DNA from: Alphaproteobacteria bacterium
GTDB lineage: Bacteria; Pseudomonadota; Alphaproteobacteria; JAAEOK01
NCBI GenBank assembly: GCA_024244705.1
Contig: JAAEOK010000082.1
Location: 1-64,000 of the forward strand
Direction of reading: 5' to 3'
DNA length: 64,000 nt
Part shown: one piece after another, positions 53,457-62,145 of the stretch
Numbering within the stretch: position 1 is the first letter of the stretch
Layout: every line of letters begins with the position of its first letter
The notes under the pieces: generated by a model
Told to the model about the DNA's origin: nothing
The model's database searches: none
Seen by the model: only the letters and a program-made list of their open reading frames with translations
Position numbers and translations under genes: made by a program

Positions 53457-53771
53457 CTATACGGTGCCCTTCGCCAAGGCCGCTATTCGGCTGCGGATGG
53501 CGTCGAGGCGCTCCTCCACATCGCGCATGCTGCCCTGCGCGATTTCGCGTTCGCGGCCGGCAAGCGCCTGGTTGGCGGCCAGCGCCTTGAGCGCCGTCTC
53601 GGTGTCGCGCGAGCGGCCGCCGGCGCGCTCGAGCGCGTCGCGATGACGCCGCGCCTGGTGGTCGAATTCGCCGAGCGACGCGGCGAGCTCACGGGCCTGA
53701 ACCTCGAGCCGCGCGAGCTCGGCTTCCAACGCCGCCGCCTCGGTGCGTAGCTTTTCCAGCTCCGAAATCAT
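53457..53771 (-). CDS. small coiled-coil protein
   Basis: A 104-aa protein that is almost entirely heptad-repeat coiled coil: ISELEKLRTEAAALEAELARLEV, then LAASLGEFDHQARRHRDAL and VEERLDAIRSRIAAL. It is very rich in Ala, Glu, Leu and Arg, with no signal peptide. The ATG at 53771 follows an AAAAAGG. It diverges from the GlxA regulator. No family or role is recognised. Confidence 0.6.
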   Translation of the reverse strand: MISELEKLRTEAAALEAELARLEVQARELAASLGEFDHQARRHRDALERAGGRSRDTETALKALAANQALAGREREIAQGSMRDVEERLDAIRSRIAALAKGTV

Positions 53772-53898
53772 CCTTTTTCCGTCATTTGAATCGCCACGCC
53801 ACCCCAACAACATTGTAGCATAATCGAAATTTTTGTCGTAGAAGCGACATAACCCCGGGCGTGACCCGGGGTCATCCGGCGGCCAGGGAGAACCGTCC

Positions 53899-54885
53899 AT
53901 GCCGGAGGGCAACTCGGCGCAGGCACCACAGGAAGCCGCGACCTGCAGGAAGATCGCCTTCTTCCTTATTCCCAATTTCTCGATGATCGCACTGATCTCC
54001 GCCATCGAGCCGTTGCGGGTCGCCAACCGGATGAGCGGCCGCGAGCTTTACCGGTGGCTGATGTTCTCGACCGATGGCGGACCGGTGACGGCGAGTAGCG
54101 GTATCGAGGTCAAGGTCGACTGTCCCATCGCCGAGGTCGAAACCTGCCGCATCGTCTTTGTCTGCGGCGGTGTCGAGATTCGCCGATTCGACGATCGCAA
54201 GACCTTTTCATGGTTGCGCCGCCTCGACCGTTACGGCGCCACCGTGGGCGCGCTCTGTACCGGCACCGACGTGCTGGCGCGGGCCGGGCTGCTCGACGGT
54301 CATCGCTGCACCATCCACTGGGAAAACCTGCCCGGGCTGGCCGAGGAATTTCCCGAGCTCGACCTCACCTATGAGTTGTTCGAGATCGACGGAAAACGGA
54401 TGACATGCTCCGGCGGAACCGCGGCCCTCGATCTCATGCTCAACCTGATCGGTCTCGACCACGACCGCGACCTGGCGATAGCGGTATCCGACCAGTTGAT
54501 TCACGAGCGCATCCGCGATTCCCGCGATCACCAGCGCATGACCCTTCGCTCGCGGCTCGGTGTCAGCCACGCCAAGCTGCTGGCGGTGATCTCGCAGATG
54601 GAGGAAAACCAGGAGGAGCCCCTGAGCTGCGCCGAGTTGGCCCAGTTCGTCGGCCTCTCGACACGCCAGATGGAACGCCTGTTCCGCAAATATTTCAAGC
54701 GCACGCCGACCCGTTTCTACCTCGAACTTCGCCTCGACCGCGCGCGGCTGCTGCTGTCGCAAACGACGATGCCGGTCCTCGACGTGGCGTTGGCCTGCGG
54801 CTTCGTCTCGGCGTCCCATTTCAGCAAATGTTACCGCGAACACTTTGGCCGTACGCCGCGCGAGGAACGTCGCCTGGTGCATTAA
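53899..54885 (+). CDS. GlxA family AraC-type regulator (GbdR/CdhR-like)
   Basis: A 328-aa regulator. Residues about 15-200 are a DJ-1/PfpI-like amidotransferase domain (KIAFFLIPNFSMIALISAIEPLRVAN, and GALCTGTDVLARAGLLDG with the elbow Cys). Residues about 220-325 are an AraC double HTH domain (LSCAELAQFVGLSTRQMERLFRKYFKRTPTRFYLELRL, and VALACGFVSASHFSKCYREHFGRTPREER). GlxA relatives such as GbdR and CdhR activate glycine betaine or carnitine catabolism. It lies just beyond the end of the corrinoid gene cluster, in convergent orientation, so it is a good candidate for its regulator. Confidence 0.9.
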   Translation: MPEGNSAQAPQEAATCRKIAFFLIPNFSMIALISAIEPLRVANRMSGRELYRWLMFSTDGGPVTASSGIEVKVDCPIAEVETCRIVFVCGGVEIRRFDDRKTFSWLRRLDRYGATVGALCTGTDVLARAGLLDGHRCTIHWENLPGLAEEFPELDLTYELFEIDGKRMTCSGGTAALDLMLNLIGLDHDRDLAIAVSDQLIHERIRDSRDHQRMTLRSRLGVSHAKLLAVISQMEENQEEPLSCAELAQFVGLSTRQMERLFRKYFKRTPTRFYLELRLDRARLLLSQTTMPVLDVALACGFVSASHFSKCYREHFGRTPREERRLVH

Positions 54886-54975
54886 AGCGATCGGCGCAGG
54901 CGTCGATATCGAACCGCGCCGCCGGCAACCTCAGACCCCGCGAAAGCGAAGAAACGATGGCAAACGCCGGCGGCG

Positions 54976-56979
54976 TTAACCGCTCCGCCGGCGGCCGCGG
55001 CGGCGCTCGCGGGCATCGGCGAGCTGTTTGGGCTCGGGCAGCTTGACCGCTTGAGCGAGGTGGGGAAACGAATGGGACGAATGGGGAATCCCCATGGCGC
55101 CGACGAAATGCGCCTGGAAGGTCGGTTCGACTGCGGTCTCGACCTTTTCGACGCGGCGAATGACTTGTTCGATCTCGTCCCGCGCCCGCTGGTTGAGCAG
55201 AGCGATCAGGGCCCCGGTGCCGGCCGCGTTGCCCGCCGACGACACTTTCTTGAGGTCGCAGTCGGGGATGAGGCCCAGTACCATCGCGTATTTGACATCG
55301 ATATGGCTGCCGAAGGCGCCGGCCAGAACGATGCGGTCCACGGCCTCGATACCGAGCCGGTCCATCAACAGCCGCGCGCCGGCATAGAGCGCCGCCTTGG
55401 CAAGCTGGATCGCGCGGACATCGTTCTGGGTGATGCGCACGCGCGGCTCGCCGTCCCGCAGCAGATAGGCAAAGGTGCGACCGTCGCTCTCGATCCGCGG
55501 ACTGCGCGCGGCCATTTCGCCGTCGATGGTGCCGTCGGTGGAAAGGATTCCGGCGAGGTACATCTCGGCCAGAACCTCGATGATGCCGGAGCCGCAAATA
55601 CCGGTCACCCCGGTCTGGGCGGTCGCGGCATCGAATCCGTCCTCGTTCGACCACAAGTCGCAGCCGATAACCTTGTAGCGCGGCTCCAAGGTTTCGGGCT
55701 CGATGCGCACCCGCTCGATGGCACCGGGCGCGGCACGTTGACCGGCGGCGATTTGCGCGCCCTCGAAGGCGGGCCCGGTCGGCGACGACGCCGCCAACAG
55801 CTTGTCCTTGTTGCCGAGGACGATCTCCGCATTGGTGCCGACATCGACGACCAACATGATCTCATCGGACAAATGCGGCCCCTCGGACAGGATCACACCC
55901 GCGGTGTCGGCCCCCACGTGCCCGGCTATGCAGGGCAGGAAATAGGCGCGCCCGTCCGGATTGATGTTGCAGTCGATCTCGGTGGCCCACAGGGTTATGC
56001 CGGAATTGGCCGCCAGCGCGAATGGCGCGCCGCCGAGCTCGGTCGGGTCAATGCCGAGCAACAGGTGATGCATGATCGGATTGCCGACAAAGGTGGCATT
56101 CAGAATTTCGACGATATCGACCCGGGCCACCGCTGCGACTTCGTCGATCAGCGCGTTGATCGCGGTGCGCACTTCGCGGGTCATCTCGGCGTCGCCGCCG
56201 GGGTTCATCATGACGTAGGACACGCGGCTCATCAGATCCTCGCCGAAGCGGATCTGGGGGTTCATCCGGCCGGCCGAGGCGACCACCTTTCCGGTCGACA
56301 GATTGGCCAAATGGGCGGCGATCGTGGTCGAGCCGACGTCGACCGCCAGGCCGAAGGCGCGGTCGTGGAACCCCGGCCAAATATAGGTAATGCGTTGCCC
56401 GCGGTGGACGGCGACGGTGACTTTCCAGTTGCCCTCGCGCAAGGTCTTTTGCAGCTTCTGCAAGGTGCGGAGATCGCACTCCAAAGCCGGCAGATCCCAC
56501 TGCGCCGCCAACGCGCGCTGCAAGCGTTCGAGGTCGCCGGTGGGATTGTGCATGTCGGGTTCTTCGACCTCGACATAGTGGAGGCGGATGGCGGGGTCGA
56601 CATGGATGTCACGGGCCTCCGCCCGCTTGCGCACGACCTGTTTGTGAACCTGGCTTTCCGGCGGCACATCGACCACGAGGTCGCCGGTGATCACCGCCTG
56701 ACAGCTCAGCCGCCGGTCGGCCGCCAAATTCCGGCGATCGGCGTAGTTCTGCTCGACTTCGTTTATCGAGCTCAGATTCTCGGCGCTGCTGGTGATCCCA
56801 TGCTTGGCGAAGGATCCCTCGCTAACCGTGATCTGGCAGCGACCGCACAGCGCCCGCCCGCCGCACACCGAATCGATATCGACTCCGAGCTGGCGGGCGG
56901 CGGTGAGAACGGCGGTCCCGGTGGGGAACCGGCCCCGCTTCCCGGACGGGACGAAAACGACGAGCGCGTCGTCAGGCAC
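54976..56979 (-). CDS. corrinoid reductive activator (ASKHA/RACo/RamA-like)
   Basis: A 667-aa protein. Residues 1-100 are a plant-type [2Fe-2S] ferredoxin domain with Cys39, Cys45, Cys48 and Cys93. A middle domain follows, and from about residue 215 an ASKHA-type ATPase domain (LAVDVGSTTIAAHLA, DVGTNAEIVLG, GICGSGIIEVLAEM, LAGAFGSHIDVKYAMVLG). This is the architecture of RACo and related activators, which use ATP to re-reduce cob(II)alamin that has become oxidised in corrinoid methyltransferase systems. Its start overlaps the methyltransferase gene by eight bases. It is the last gene of the corrinoid operon. Confidence 0.9.
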   Translation of the reverse strand: MPDDALVVFVPSGKRGRFPTGTAVLTAARQLGVDIDSVCGGRALCGRCQITVSEGSFAKHGITSSAENLSSINEVEQNYADRRNLAADRRLSCQAVITGDLVVDVPPESQVHKQVVRKRAEARDIHVDPAIRLHYVEVEEPDMHNPTGDLERLQRALAAQWDLPALECDLRTLQKLQKTLREGNWKVTVAVHRGQRITYIWPGFHDRAFGLAVDVGSTTIAAHLANLSTGKVVASAGRMNPQIRFGEDLMSRVSYVMMNPGGDAEMTREVRTAINALIDEVAAVARVDIVEILNATFVGNPIMHHLLLGIDPTELGGAPFALAANSGITLWATEIDCNINPDGRAYFLPCIAGHVGADTAGVILSEGPHLSDEIMLVVDVGTNAEIVLGNKDKLLAASSPTGPAFEGAQIAAGQRAAPGAIERVRIEPETLEPRYKVIGCDLWSNEDGFDAATAQTGVTGICGSGIIEVLAEMYLAGILSTDGTIDGEMAARSPRIESDGRTFAYLLRDGEPRVRITQNDVRAIQLAKAALYAGARLLMDRLGIEAVDRIVLAGAFGSHIDVKYAMVLGLIPDCDLKKVSSAGNAAGTGALIALLNQRARDEIEQVIRRVEKVETAVEPTFQAHFVGAMGIPHSSHSFPHLAQAVKLPEPKQLADARERRRGRRRSG

Positions 56980-57868
56980 GACGGCGACGCCCTTCGCGAC
57001 GACGCGGTTCGGCGCCTTCGGCGAGTGGTTCGCGGAACTTGCGAATCCAGGCCCGGCAGTCGCGGTCGCGGCCCATAACGATATTGGCCCCCATCACCGC
57101 GGTCATTTCCTCGGTGTGGAGCGGGTTGGTGATGGCCGAGGTCAACCCGGCGCCAATCGACATCGACAGAAATGCCGCGTTGAGGCCGTGGCGGTTTGGC
57201 AGTCCGAAGCTGAAATTCGACGCACCGCACGTCGTATTGACCTGCAATTCCTCGCGCAGGCGGCGGATCAACCGCATCAATTGGCGGCCCGCATCGCCGA
57301 GTGCGCCGACCGGCATGACCAGCGGGTCGACAACGATATCGGCGTGCGAGATGCCGAAATCCTCGGCTCGCTCGACGATCTTCTTGGCGACTTCGAATCG
57401 GACATCGGGATCCTCGGAGATGCCGGTCTCGTCGTTGGAGATGGCGACCACCGCCGCACCGTATTTTTTGACCAGGGGCAACACCGTCTCAAGGCGTTCA
57501 TCCTCGCCGGTCACCGAATTGACCAGCGCCTTGCCTTGATAGACCGAGAGGCCGGCCTCCAACGCCGCGACGATCGACGAATCGATCGACAACGGGACAT
57601 CGGTCAGCGATTGCACCAGCTGAACGCACTCGGCGAGGATTCGCGGCTCGTCGGCGAGCGGAATGCCGGCGTTGACGTCGAGCATCTGCGCGCCGGCTTC
57701 GACCTGGGCGATGGCGTCGGCCGTGACCCGGCTGTAGTCGCCGTGGCGCATCTCCTCGGCCAGCAACTTGCGGCCGGTCGGGTTGATGCGCTCGCCGATG
57801 ATGACGAACGGCCGGTCGAAACCGATCACGACCTCCTTGGTCGCGGAACTTAGGATGGTATCGGTCAT
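56972..57868 (-). CDS. methyltetrahydrofolate:corrinoid methyltransferase
   Basis: A 298-aa pterin-binding TIM-barrel methyltransferase like MetH domain 2/AcsE/MtvA. FVIIGERINPTGRK opens the pterin site, then AQMLDVNAGIPLADE, PLSIDSSIVAALEAGL, VNSVTGEDERL, and NVSFGLP-like NFSFGLPNRHGLN. Substrate is (methyl)tetrahydrofolate; the partner is the corrinoid protein encoded at 60407. In a catabolic direction it transfers the methyl group from the corrinoid to tetrahydrofolate. It overlaps the activator gene by eight bases and is 13 bp after the MetF-like gene. Confidence 0.92.
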   Translation of the reverse strand: MTDTILSSATKEVVIGFDRPFVIIGERINPTGRKLLAEEMRHGDYSRVTADAIAQVEAGAQMLDVNAGIPLADEPRILAECVQLVQSLTDVPLSIDSSIVAALEAGLSVYQGKALVNSVTGEDERLETVLPLVKKYGAAVVAISNDETGISEDPDVRFEVAKKIVERAEDFGISHADIVVDPLVMPVGALGDAGRQLMRLIRRLREELQVNTTCGASNFSFGLPNRHGLNAAFLSMSIGAGLTSAITNPLHTEEMTAVMGANIVMGRDRDCRAWIRKFREPLAEGAEPRRREGRRRRA

Positions 57869-57881
57869 TGGAGGCCTTCTC

Positions 57882-58967
57882 CTATGCTTGCTCGCTGCTG
57901 CCCGCCGCCGGGGTCGTTTGTTCCCCGGCGTGGGCAACGATTTCGGATACGGTTTCGACGACAAACGGATCGTCGGGCTTGGGTTCCTTGGTCCACGGCC
58001 GGCGGCCCTTGAGCACACCCGACTCGTGAACGATCTCCGCGACCAGCTCTTCTTGGCGATAGGCCATGACGTGGACCCCGGCGACGCCCGGGATTTCGCG
58101 CACCTCTTGGATAATGTCAATGCATAGCTGCTTGCCTTCACGCTTTTGTTTTTCCGCCCCTTCGAGGCGGGCAATCACGGCATCGGGAATGTGAATGCCG
58201 GGAACATTGGAGCGGATCCATTTCGCCGCCCGGGCCGAGGCCAATGGTCCGGCGCCGACCAGGATAAAGCATTCCTTATCGAGGCCCATGTCGCGCACAC
58301 GGTCCATATAGGCCCTCAACATGGGTACGTCGAAACAGTACTGGCTCTGCACGAACTGAGCGCCGGCGGCGATTTTCTTGGCCAGGCGGTATGGCCGGAA
58401 GTCATAGGGCGGCGCGAAGGGGTTGATGGCGGCGCCGAGAAAGACCTGCGGTGGCAGATCGATCTTGCGGCCGGAAAGAAATTGCGATTCGTCACGCATG
58501 GTGCGGATGGTCTCCAGCAGCGACATGCAATCGAAATCGAATACCGGCTTGGCGCCCGGTTGATCGCCGGCCTGGACCCCGTCCCCGGTCAGGCACAGGA
58601 CGTTGCCCACACCCATCGCCGACGCACCCAGCACATCGCCCTGGATCGCGATCCGGTTTCGGTCGCGACAGGAGATCTGCATGATCGGCGCATAGCCGAC
58701 ACGGGTAAGCAGGGCGCAGATACCGACGCTCGACATGTGGCAGTTGGCGCCGGAGCCATCGGTGGCATTGATGCCGTCGACCCAACCATCGAACACCGCA
58801 CCGCGGTCGTAAACCTCCTGGGGGTCGGCGGAATCCGGCGGATTGAGCTCGGCTGTGACGGCGAATTCGCCGCGTCGCAGGATGCGTTCGAGCCGTCCGC
58901 GCGAGCTATGTCCCGGAAGCGGATCGAGCGGCGCCTCGGGATCATGGAACAGAAAGTCGCCGGTCAT
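57882..58967 (-). CDS. methylenetetrahydrofolate reductase-like protein
   Basis: A 361-aa MetF-family (beta/alpha)8 flavoprotein domain. FAVTAELNPPDSADP at the N-terminus supplies the catalytic Glu; NATDGSGANCHMSS, MQISCRDRNRIAIQGDVLGASAMGVGNVLCLTGD, and the later GAQFVQSQYCFDV are typical of this subfamily. In the catabolic direction it would oxidise methyl-H4folate to methylene-H4folate. ATGA overlap with the MetV-like gene (4 bases) shows tight coupling. The ATG at 58967 fits the family. It differs from the biosynthetic MetF in length and in the paired MetV-like partner. Confidence 0.9.
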   Translation of the reverse strand: MTGDFLFHDPEAPLDPLPGHSSRGRLERILRRGEFAVTAELNPPDSADPQEVYDRGAVFDGWVDGINATDGSGANCHMSSVGICALLTRVGYAPIMQISCRDRNRIAIQGDVLGASAMGVGNVLCLTGDGVQAGDQPGAKPVFDFDCMSLLETIRTMRDESQFLSGRKIDLPPQVFLGAAINPFAPPYDFRPYRLAKKIAAGAQFVQSQYCFDVPMLRAYMDRVRDMGLDKECFILVGAGPLASARAAKWIRSNVPGIHIPDAVIARLEGAEKQKREGKQLCIDIIQEVREIPGVAGVHVMAYRQEELVAEIVHESGVLKGRRPWTKEPKPDDPFVVETVSEIVAHAGEQTTPAAGSSEQA

Positions 58968-59503
58968 GACCGCGGCTCCGGCGCGCCGGCCTCCCGCGCC
59001 CGCGCGGCCTCGGCGGTAACCCGCAGCCACGACGACGTGTTCCACAGGCTCTGATCGGCCGGTTTCTGCACTTCCATGATGCTGTCGCCATCGCGCATTT
59101 GGCGACTGCCCAACCATGCCTGGACCCAGACGCACGGCATCTCGGGCTCGACCTCGCAGTGGCCGTTTTCGCGCACCCCGCCACAAGGCCCATTGCGTAG
59201 GCCCTTGGGGCAGTTCATCGGGCACGACATGCCGGTCGTCGACAATGCGCACTGGCCGCACATCCGGCAATCGAAGAGCAGCGATTTGACCGCTCTTTCG
59301 ACCGCCACTACCGGCCGCTCGACGCGGCGATAGCCGATCGCGTTCCACAGCGGATGGAGGTGCAGCATGGCATCGGCAAACGTGCGGTAGATGGTTTCGA
59401 GGAAGCGGGCGTGGCGGACCGACCACAGCCGGATCGAGTAGCGCGCCCGCGTGCGCCCGACCTGGCTGACCCCCGAGGGTTCGTACGCCGAGGCGCTTGT
59501 CAT
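58964..59503 (-). CDS. MTHFR C-terminal domain protein (MetV-like)
   Basis: A 179-aa protein of the methylenetetrahydrofolate reductase C-terminal domain family, like MetV of acetogens. A dense cysteine cluster (Cys79, 82, 85, 94, 98, 107, 116, 124; in FDCRMCGQCAL, CPMNCPKGLRNGPCGG and GHCEVEPEMPC) binds Fe-S or zinc. MetV partners MetF so that it can use ferredoxin- or other low-potential electrons. The stop overlaps the start of the MetF-like gene. The start is two bases upstream of the 100-aa gene's stop, i.e. adjacent in the same operon. Confidence 0.87.
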   Translation of the reverse strand: MTSASAYEPSGVSQVGRTRARYSIRLWSVRHARFLETIYRTFADAMLHLHPLWNAIGYRRVERPVVAVERAVKSLLFDCRMCGQCALSTTGMSCPMNCPKGLRNGPCGGVRENGHCEVEPEMPCVWVQAWLGSRQMRDGDSIMEVQKPADQSLWNTSSWLRVTAEAARAREAGAPEPRS

Positions 59504-59504
59504 A

Positions 59505-59807
59505 TCAGACCGCCTCTTGTCCGCCCGCGGCGACCAATCGCGTTAGTCGTTCATCGTCGTATTCGGCCTCAAGCGCTGCCGCGGCCTTTCCGGCTTCCGC
59601 GTCGACGTCGTCGGCGCAATCGACGGGCTCGGCACGCCGCCATTCGGCAAGGTAGGAATCGGTGTCGCTCAACTTGGCCTTCAACGCAGCGCGGTCGATC
59701 GATTTCTCGAAGCGTTCCGACAACGGCACGCGCGCCGTACGACGACCCGCTTTGACCGTGACCTGCGCCGGAATGTCACGCCAATAGACGATCGTCAACT
59801 TCGCCAT
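59505..59807 (-). CDS. Virulence_fact (PF13769-type) small protein
   Basis: A 100-aa protein whose N-terminal MAKLTIVYWRDIPAQVTVKAGRRTARVPLSERFEKSIDRAA matches the family annotated 'virulence factor'. This name is historical and there is no virulence context here. The helical C-terminus is Ala/Glu-rich. It overlaps the upstream DUF1638 gene by 32 bases and ends one base before the MetV-like start. Its fixed place in the corrinoid operon implies a role in methyl transfer or as a subunit of the MetFV complex, but this is unproved. Confidence 0.82.
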   Translation of the reverse strand: MAKLTIVYWRDIPAQVTVKAGRRTARVPLSERFEKSIDRAALKAKLSDTDSYLAEWRRAEPVDCADDVDAEAGKAAAALEAEYDDERLTRLVAAGGQEAV

Positions 59808-60402
59808 TCTCGTTCCTCGGTTCGAGAAAGGCGGCAAGGCCGCCCATCCCGGTGAATCGGTATTCGTAACAAAGGCCGAGACGTTCCGCGGCCTGCTGCG
59901 CCTTGGCCGCCAACGTCGCGTCCTCGACCTGGGCCAAATAAACCAAACGCCGGTAATTGCCGAAATATTCTTCGAGCAGTTGAGGATAGCGGTCGATGCC
60001 CAGGCCCTTGATGATCAGGGTGTCGAAATGACGCGCCAAATAATCGGTTAGAAAGAATGTCCCCGGTTCCTCGTCCATCATGGCATCGAACTCGGAAAGT
60101 CCGCTGTAGAAGCCGTAGCAATGGGTGCCCGCGATGCGTTCGACGCCCTCCTCTTCGAGTACTGCGTCGAGATGGCCGCCGGTGCCGCAGTCGGCATAAA
60201 GGACCATGATGCGGTCGTAGTCGGGGCGCACCGCGCGAATCTTGTCGCGCACCGCACTTGCAATCCGTTCCGGACGGTTATGCAGGTCGGCCGGCAGACA
60301 GGTCACCGCATAATCGGTCCAGCCATTGGCCTGGATCAGCGCTATGATTTCACGCGCGAGGGCCCCGCACGCGATCAGAATGGTGCGCGGCCGTTCGGGC
60401 AT
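59776..60402 (-). CDS. DUF1638 family protein
   Basis: A 208-aa protein of DUF1638: TILIACGALAREIIALIQ at the start, then LPADLHNRPERIASAVRDKI, the strand-loop IMVLYADCGTGGHLDAVL, GTHCYGFYSGLSEFDAMM, EPGTFFLTDYLARHFD, and LVYLAQVEDATLAAKAQ. The conserved Cys residues (in ACGAL, LYADCG and HCYGF) look like possible metal ligands. Members occur with corrinoid and MttB-like methyltransferases in archaea and bacteria. It begins five bases after the corrinoid gene stop and overlaps the next gene by 32 bases. Molecular function is not known to me. Confidence 0.88.
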   Translation of the reverse strand: MPERPRTILIACGALAREIIALIQANGWTDYAVTCLPADLHNRPERIASAVRDKIRAVRPDYDRIMVLYADCGTGGHLDAVLEEEGVERIAGTHCYGFYSGLSEFDAMMDEEPGTFFLTDYLARHFDTLIIKGLGIDRYPQLLEEYFGNYRRLVYLAQVEDATLAAKAQQAAERLGLCYEYRFTGMGGLAAFLEPRNENGEVDDRLLA

Positions 60403-60406
60403 TCAA

Positions 60407-61123
60407 TTATCCTCCGGCGGAAGCCTGCGCATCGACCGAACCCTGTCGGCGGGCCATGAAGCTCTTGGCCGTCTCGACGGCGACCGCGGCATCGCGGCAA
60501 TAGGCGTCGGCGCCGATGTTCTCGGCGAATTCCTCGTTGAGCGGCGCACCGCCGACGAGCACGATGTAGTCGTTGCGAATACCCATTTCCTTCAAGGTGT
60601 CGATGACGACTTTCATGTACGGCATGGTCGTCGTCAGCAGCGCCGACATGCCGAGAATATCCGGTTGGTGTTCTTCGATCGCCGCGAGGTAGTTTTCGAC
60701 CGGGTTGTTGATGCCGATGTCGATTACCTCGAACCCGGCACCCTCCATCATCATCCCGACCAGGTTCTTGCCGATATCGTGGATGTCCCCCTTCACGGTG
60801 CCGATGACCATCTTGCCCATCTTGGGTGCACCGGTCTCGGCCAGAAGCGGGCGCAATATCTTCATGCCTGTCTTCATCGCATTGGCGGCGAGAAGCACTT
60901 CGGGGACGAACAGAATACCGTCGCGGAAGTCGATGCCGACGATCCGCATGCCTTCGACCAAGGCCTTGGTCAGAGTGTCATAGGGGGTCCAGCCGCGGCC
61001 GAGCAGGATCTGGGTGCCTTCGGCAATCTCATCGGCAAGACCGTCATAGAGGTCCTCATGCATCTGTTGCACGAGTTCGTCGTCGTCCAGCGTGTTCAGG
61101 TCAAGTTCTTGTTCATCAGTCAT
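60407..61123 (-). CDS. corrinoid-binding methyltransferase protein (MtbC/MtgC-like)
   Basis: A 238-aa cobalamin-binding protein. Residues 15-95 are the helical cap domain (B12-binding_2: LLGRGWTPYDTLTKALVEGMRIVGIDFRDGILFVPEVLLAANAMK). Residues 104-235 are the Rossmann-like B12-binding domain with Asp113-x-His115-xx-Gly118 (GDIHDIGKN), where His115 ligates cobalt, then Ser160 and the GGAP loop. It accepts a methyl group from a substrate-specific methyltransferase and passes it to the H4folate methyltransferase. It is the first gene of the seven-gene cluster; 187 bp separate it from the upstream permease. Confidence 0.93.
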   Translation of the reverse strand: MTDEQELDLNTLDDDELVQQMHEDLYDGLADEIAEGTQILLGRGWTPYDTLTKALVEGMRIVGIDFRDGILFVPEVLLAANAMKTGMKILRPLLAETGAPKMGKMVIGTVKGDIHDIGKNLVGMMMEGAGFEVIDIGINNPVENYLAAIEEHQPDILGMSALLTTTMPYMKVVIDTLKEMGIRNDYIVLVGGAPLNEEFAENIGADAYCRDAAVAVETAKSFMARRQGSVDAQASAGG

Positions 61124-61310
61124 GCAAACACACTCCCCCGGCACAATCATGCGGGAATGATGATCTCGACACTCCCGGCATAGGCACTGTTGGCATCCCG
61201 CGCTGTCGCGCCGTAGACATGATATCTCCGGAACACGACATCAACCGCGTCAAAACCCTTTATCAGCAATGAATTGGCGTGGAAATATGAAGATTTCCGC
61301 GAACAGACCG

Positions 61311-62141
61311 CTAGTTCCGGATACCGCGCATCCGCTCGTTGCGACGCCGCAACAACTCGAGGGACGTCAGCAAGGCGATCGATATCGCGACCAGAATGGT
61401 CGCCACCGCCAAAATGGTGGGACTGATCTGTTCTCGGATGCCCGACCACATCTGCCGCGGAATCGTGCGTTCCTCGACGCCGCCCAGGAACAGTACGACG
61501 ACGACCTCGTCGAACGACGTGACAAAGGCGAACAGAGCCCCGGAAATCATCCCCGGCAGCACCAGCGGCATGGTCACCTTGAAGAAGGTACGCGTCGCAT
61601 TCGACCCCAAATTTGCCGACGCGCGGGTCAGCGAATGGTCGAATCCGACAAGTGTCGCGGTCACCGTAATGACGACGAACGGCGTGCCAAGGACGGTGTG
61701 CGCGATGATCAGGCCGGGCAGGTTGTTGGTCAGCCCAAGCTTCACATAAAAGAAATACATGCCGACGGCGGTAATCACGATCGGCACGATCATCGGTGAA
61801 ATGAGGAGGCCCATGATCAGGCTCTTATAGGGTAGGTTCGCCTTGCTGAGCCCGAGCGCCGCGATGGTCCCAAGAGTGGTCGCCAATATGGTCGCGAAGA
61901 AGGCGATGATGACGCTGTTCTTGACCGCCAGCAGCCACAATTCGTTGTCCAGGATGTCCTGGTACCAGCGCATGCTGTAGCCAGGAATCGGATAGGTAAA
62001 ATAGGGCTCGGAATTGAACGACAGCGGAATGATGACCAGGATCGGCAAGATCAGGAACAACAGGATCAGGCCGCAAATCACACGGAAACCGTAATACCAA
62101 GTCCGGCCAAGCGGTCCGACATAGGGTGGTAGAGCGGCCAT
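61311..62141 (-). CDS. ABC transporter permease, PotC-like
   Basis: A 276-aa permease of the polyamine/opine type with six helices. The EAA loop is in SLTRASANLGSNATRTFFKVTMPLVLPGMISG. Its final helix ends near LLRRRNERM. It starts four bases after the PotB-like permease stop. With the PotB-like protein it forms the membrane channel. The substrate class could be polyamines, or quaternary amines and other small cations, given the corrinoid cluster downstream. Confidence 0.9.
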   Translation of the reverse strand: MAALPPYVGPLGRTWYYGFRVICGLILLFLILPILVIIPLSFNSEPYFTYPIPGYSMRWYQDILDNELWLLAVKNSVIIAFFATILATTLGTIAALGLSKANLPYKSLIMGLLISPMIVPIVITAVGMYFFYVKLGLTNNLPGLIIAHTVLGTPFVVITVTATLVGFDHSLTRASANLGSNATRTFFKVTMPLVLPGMISGALFAFVTSFDEVVVVLFLGGVEERTIPRQMWSGIREQISPTILAVATILVAISIALLTSLELLRRRNERMRGIRN

Positions 62142-62145
62142 CGTC

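Noticed and set aside
61281-61298. Terminator after the PotC-like permease (6-bp stem GGAAAT/ATTTCC).
   Set aside because: The stem is short and AT-rich with no T tract, so it could be chance.
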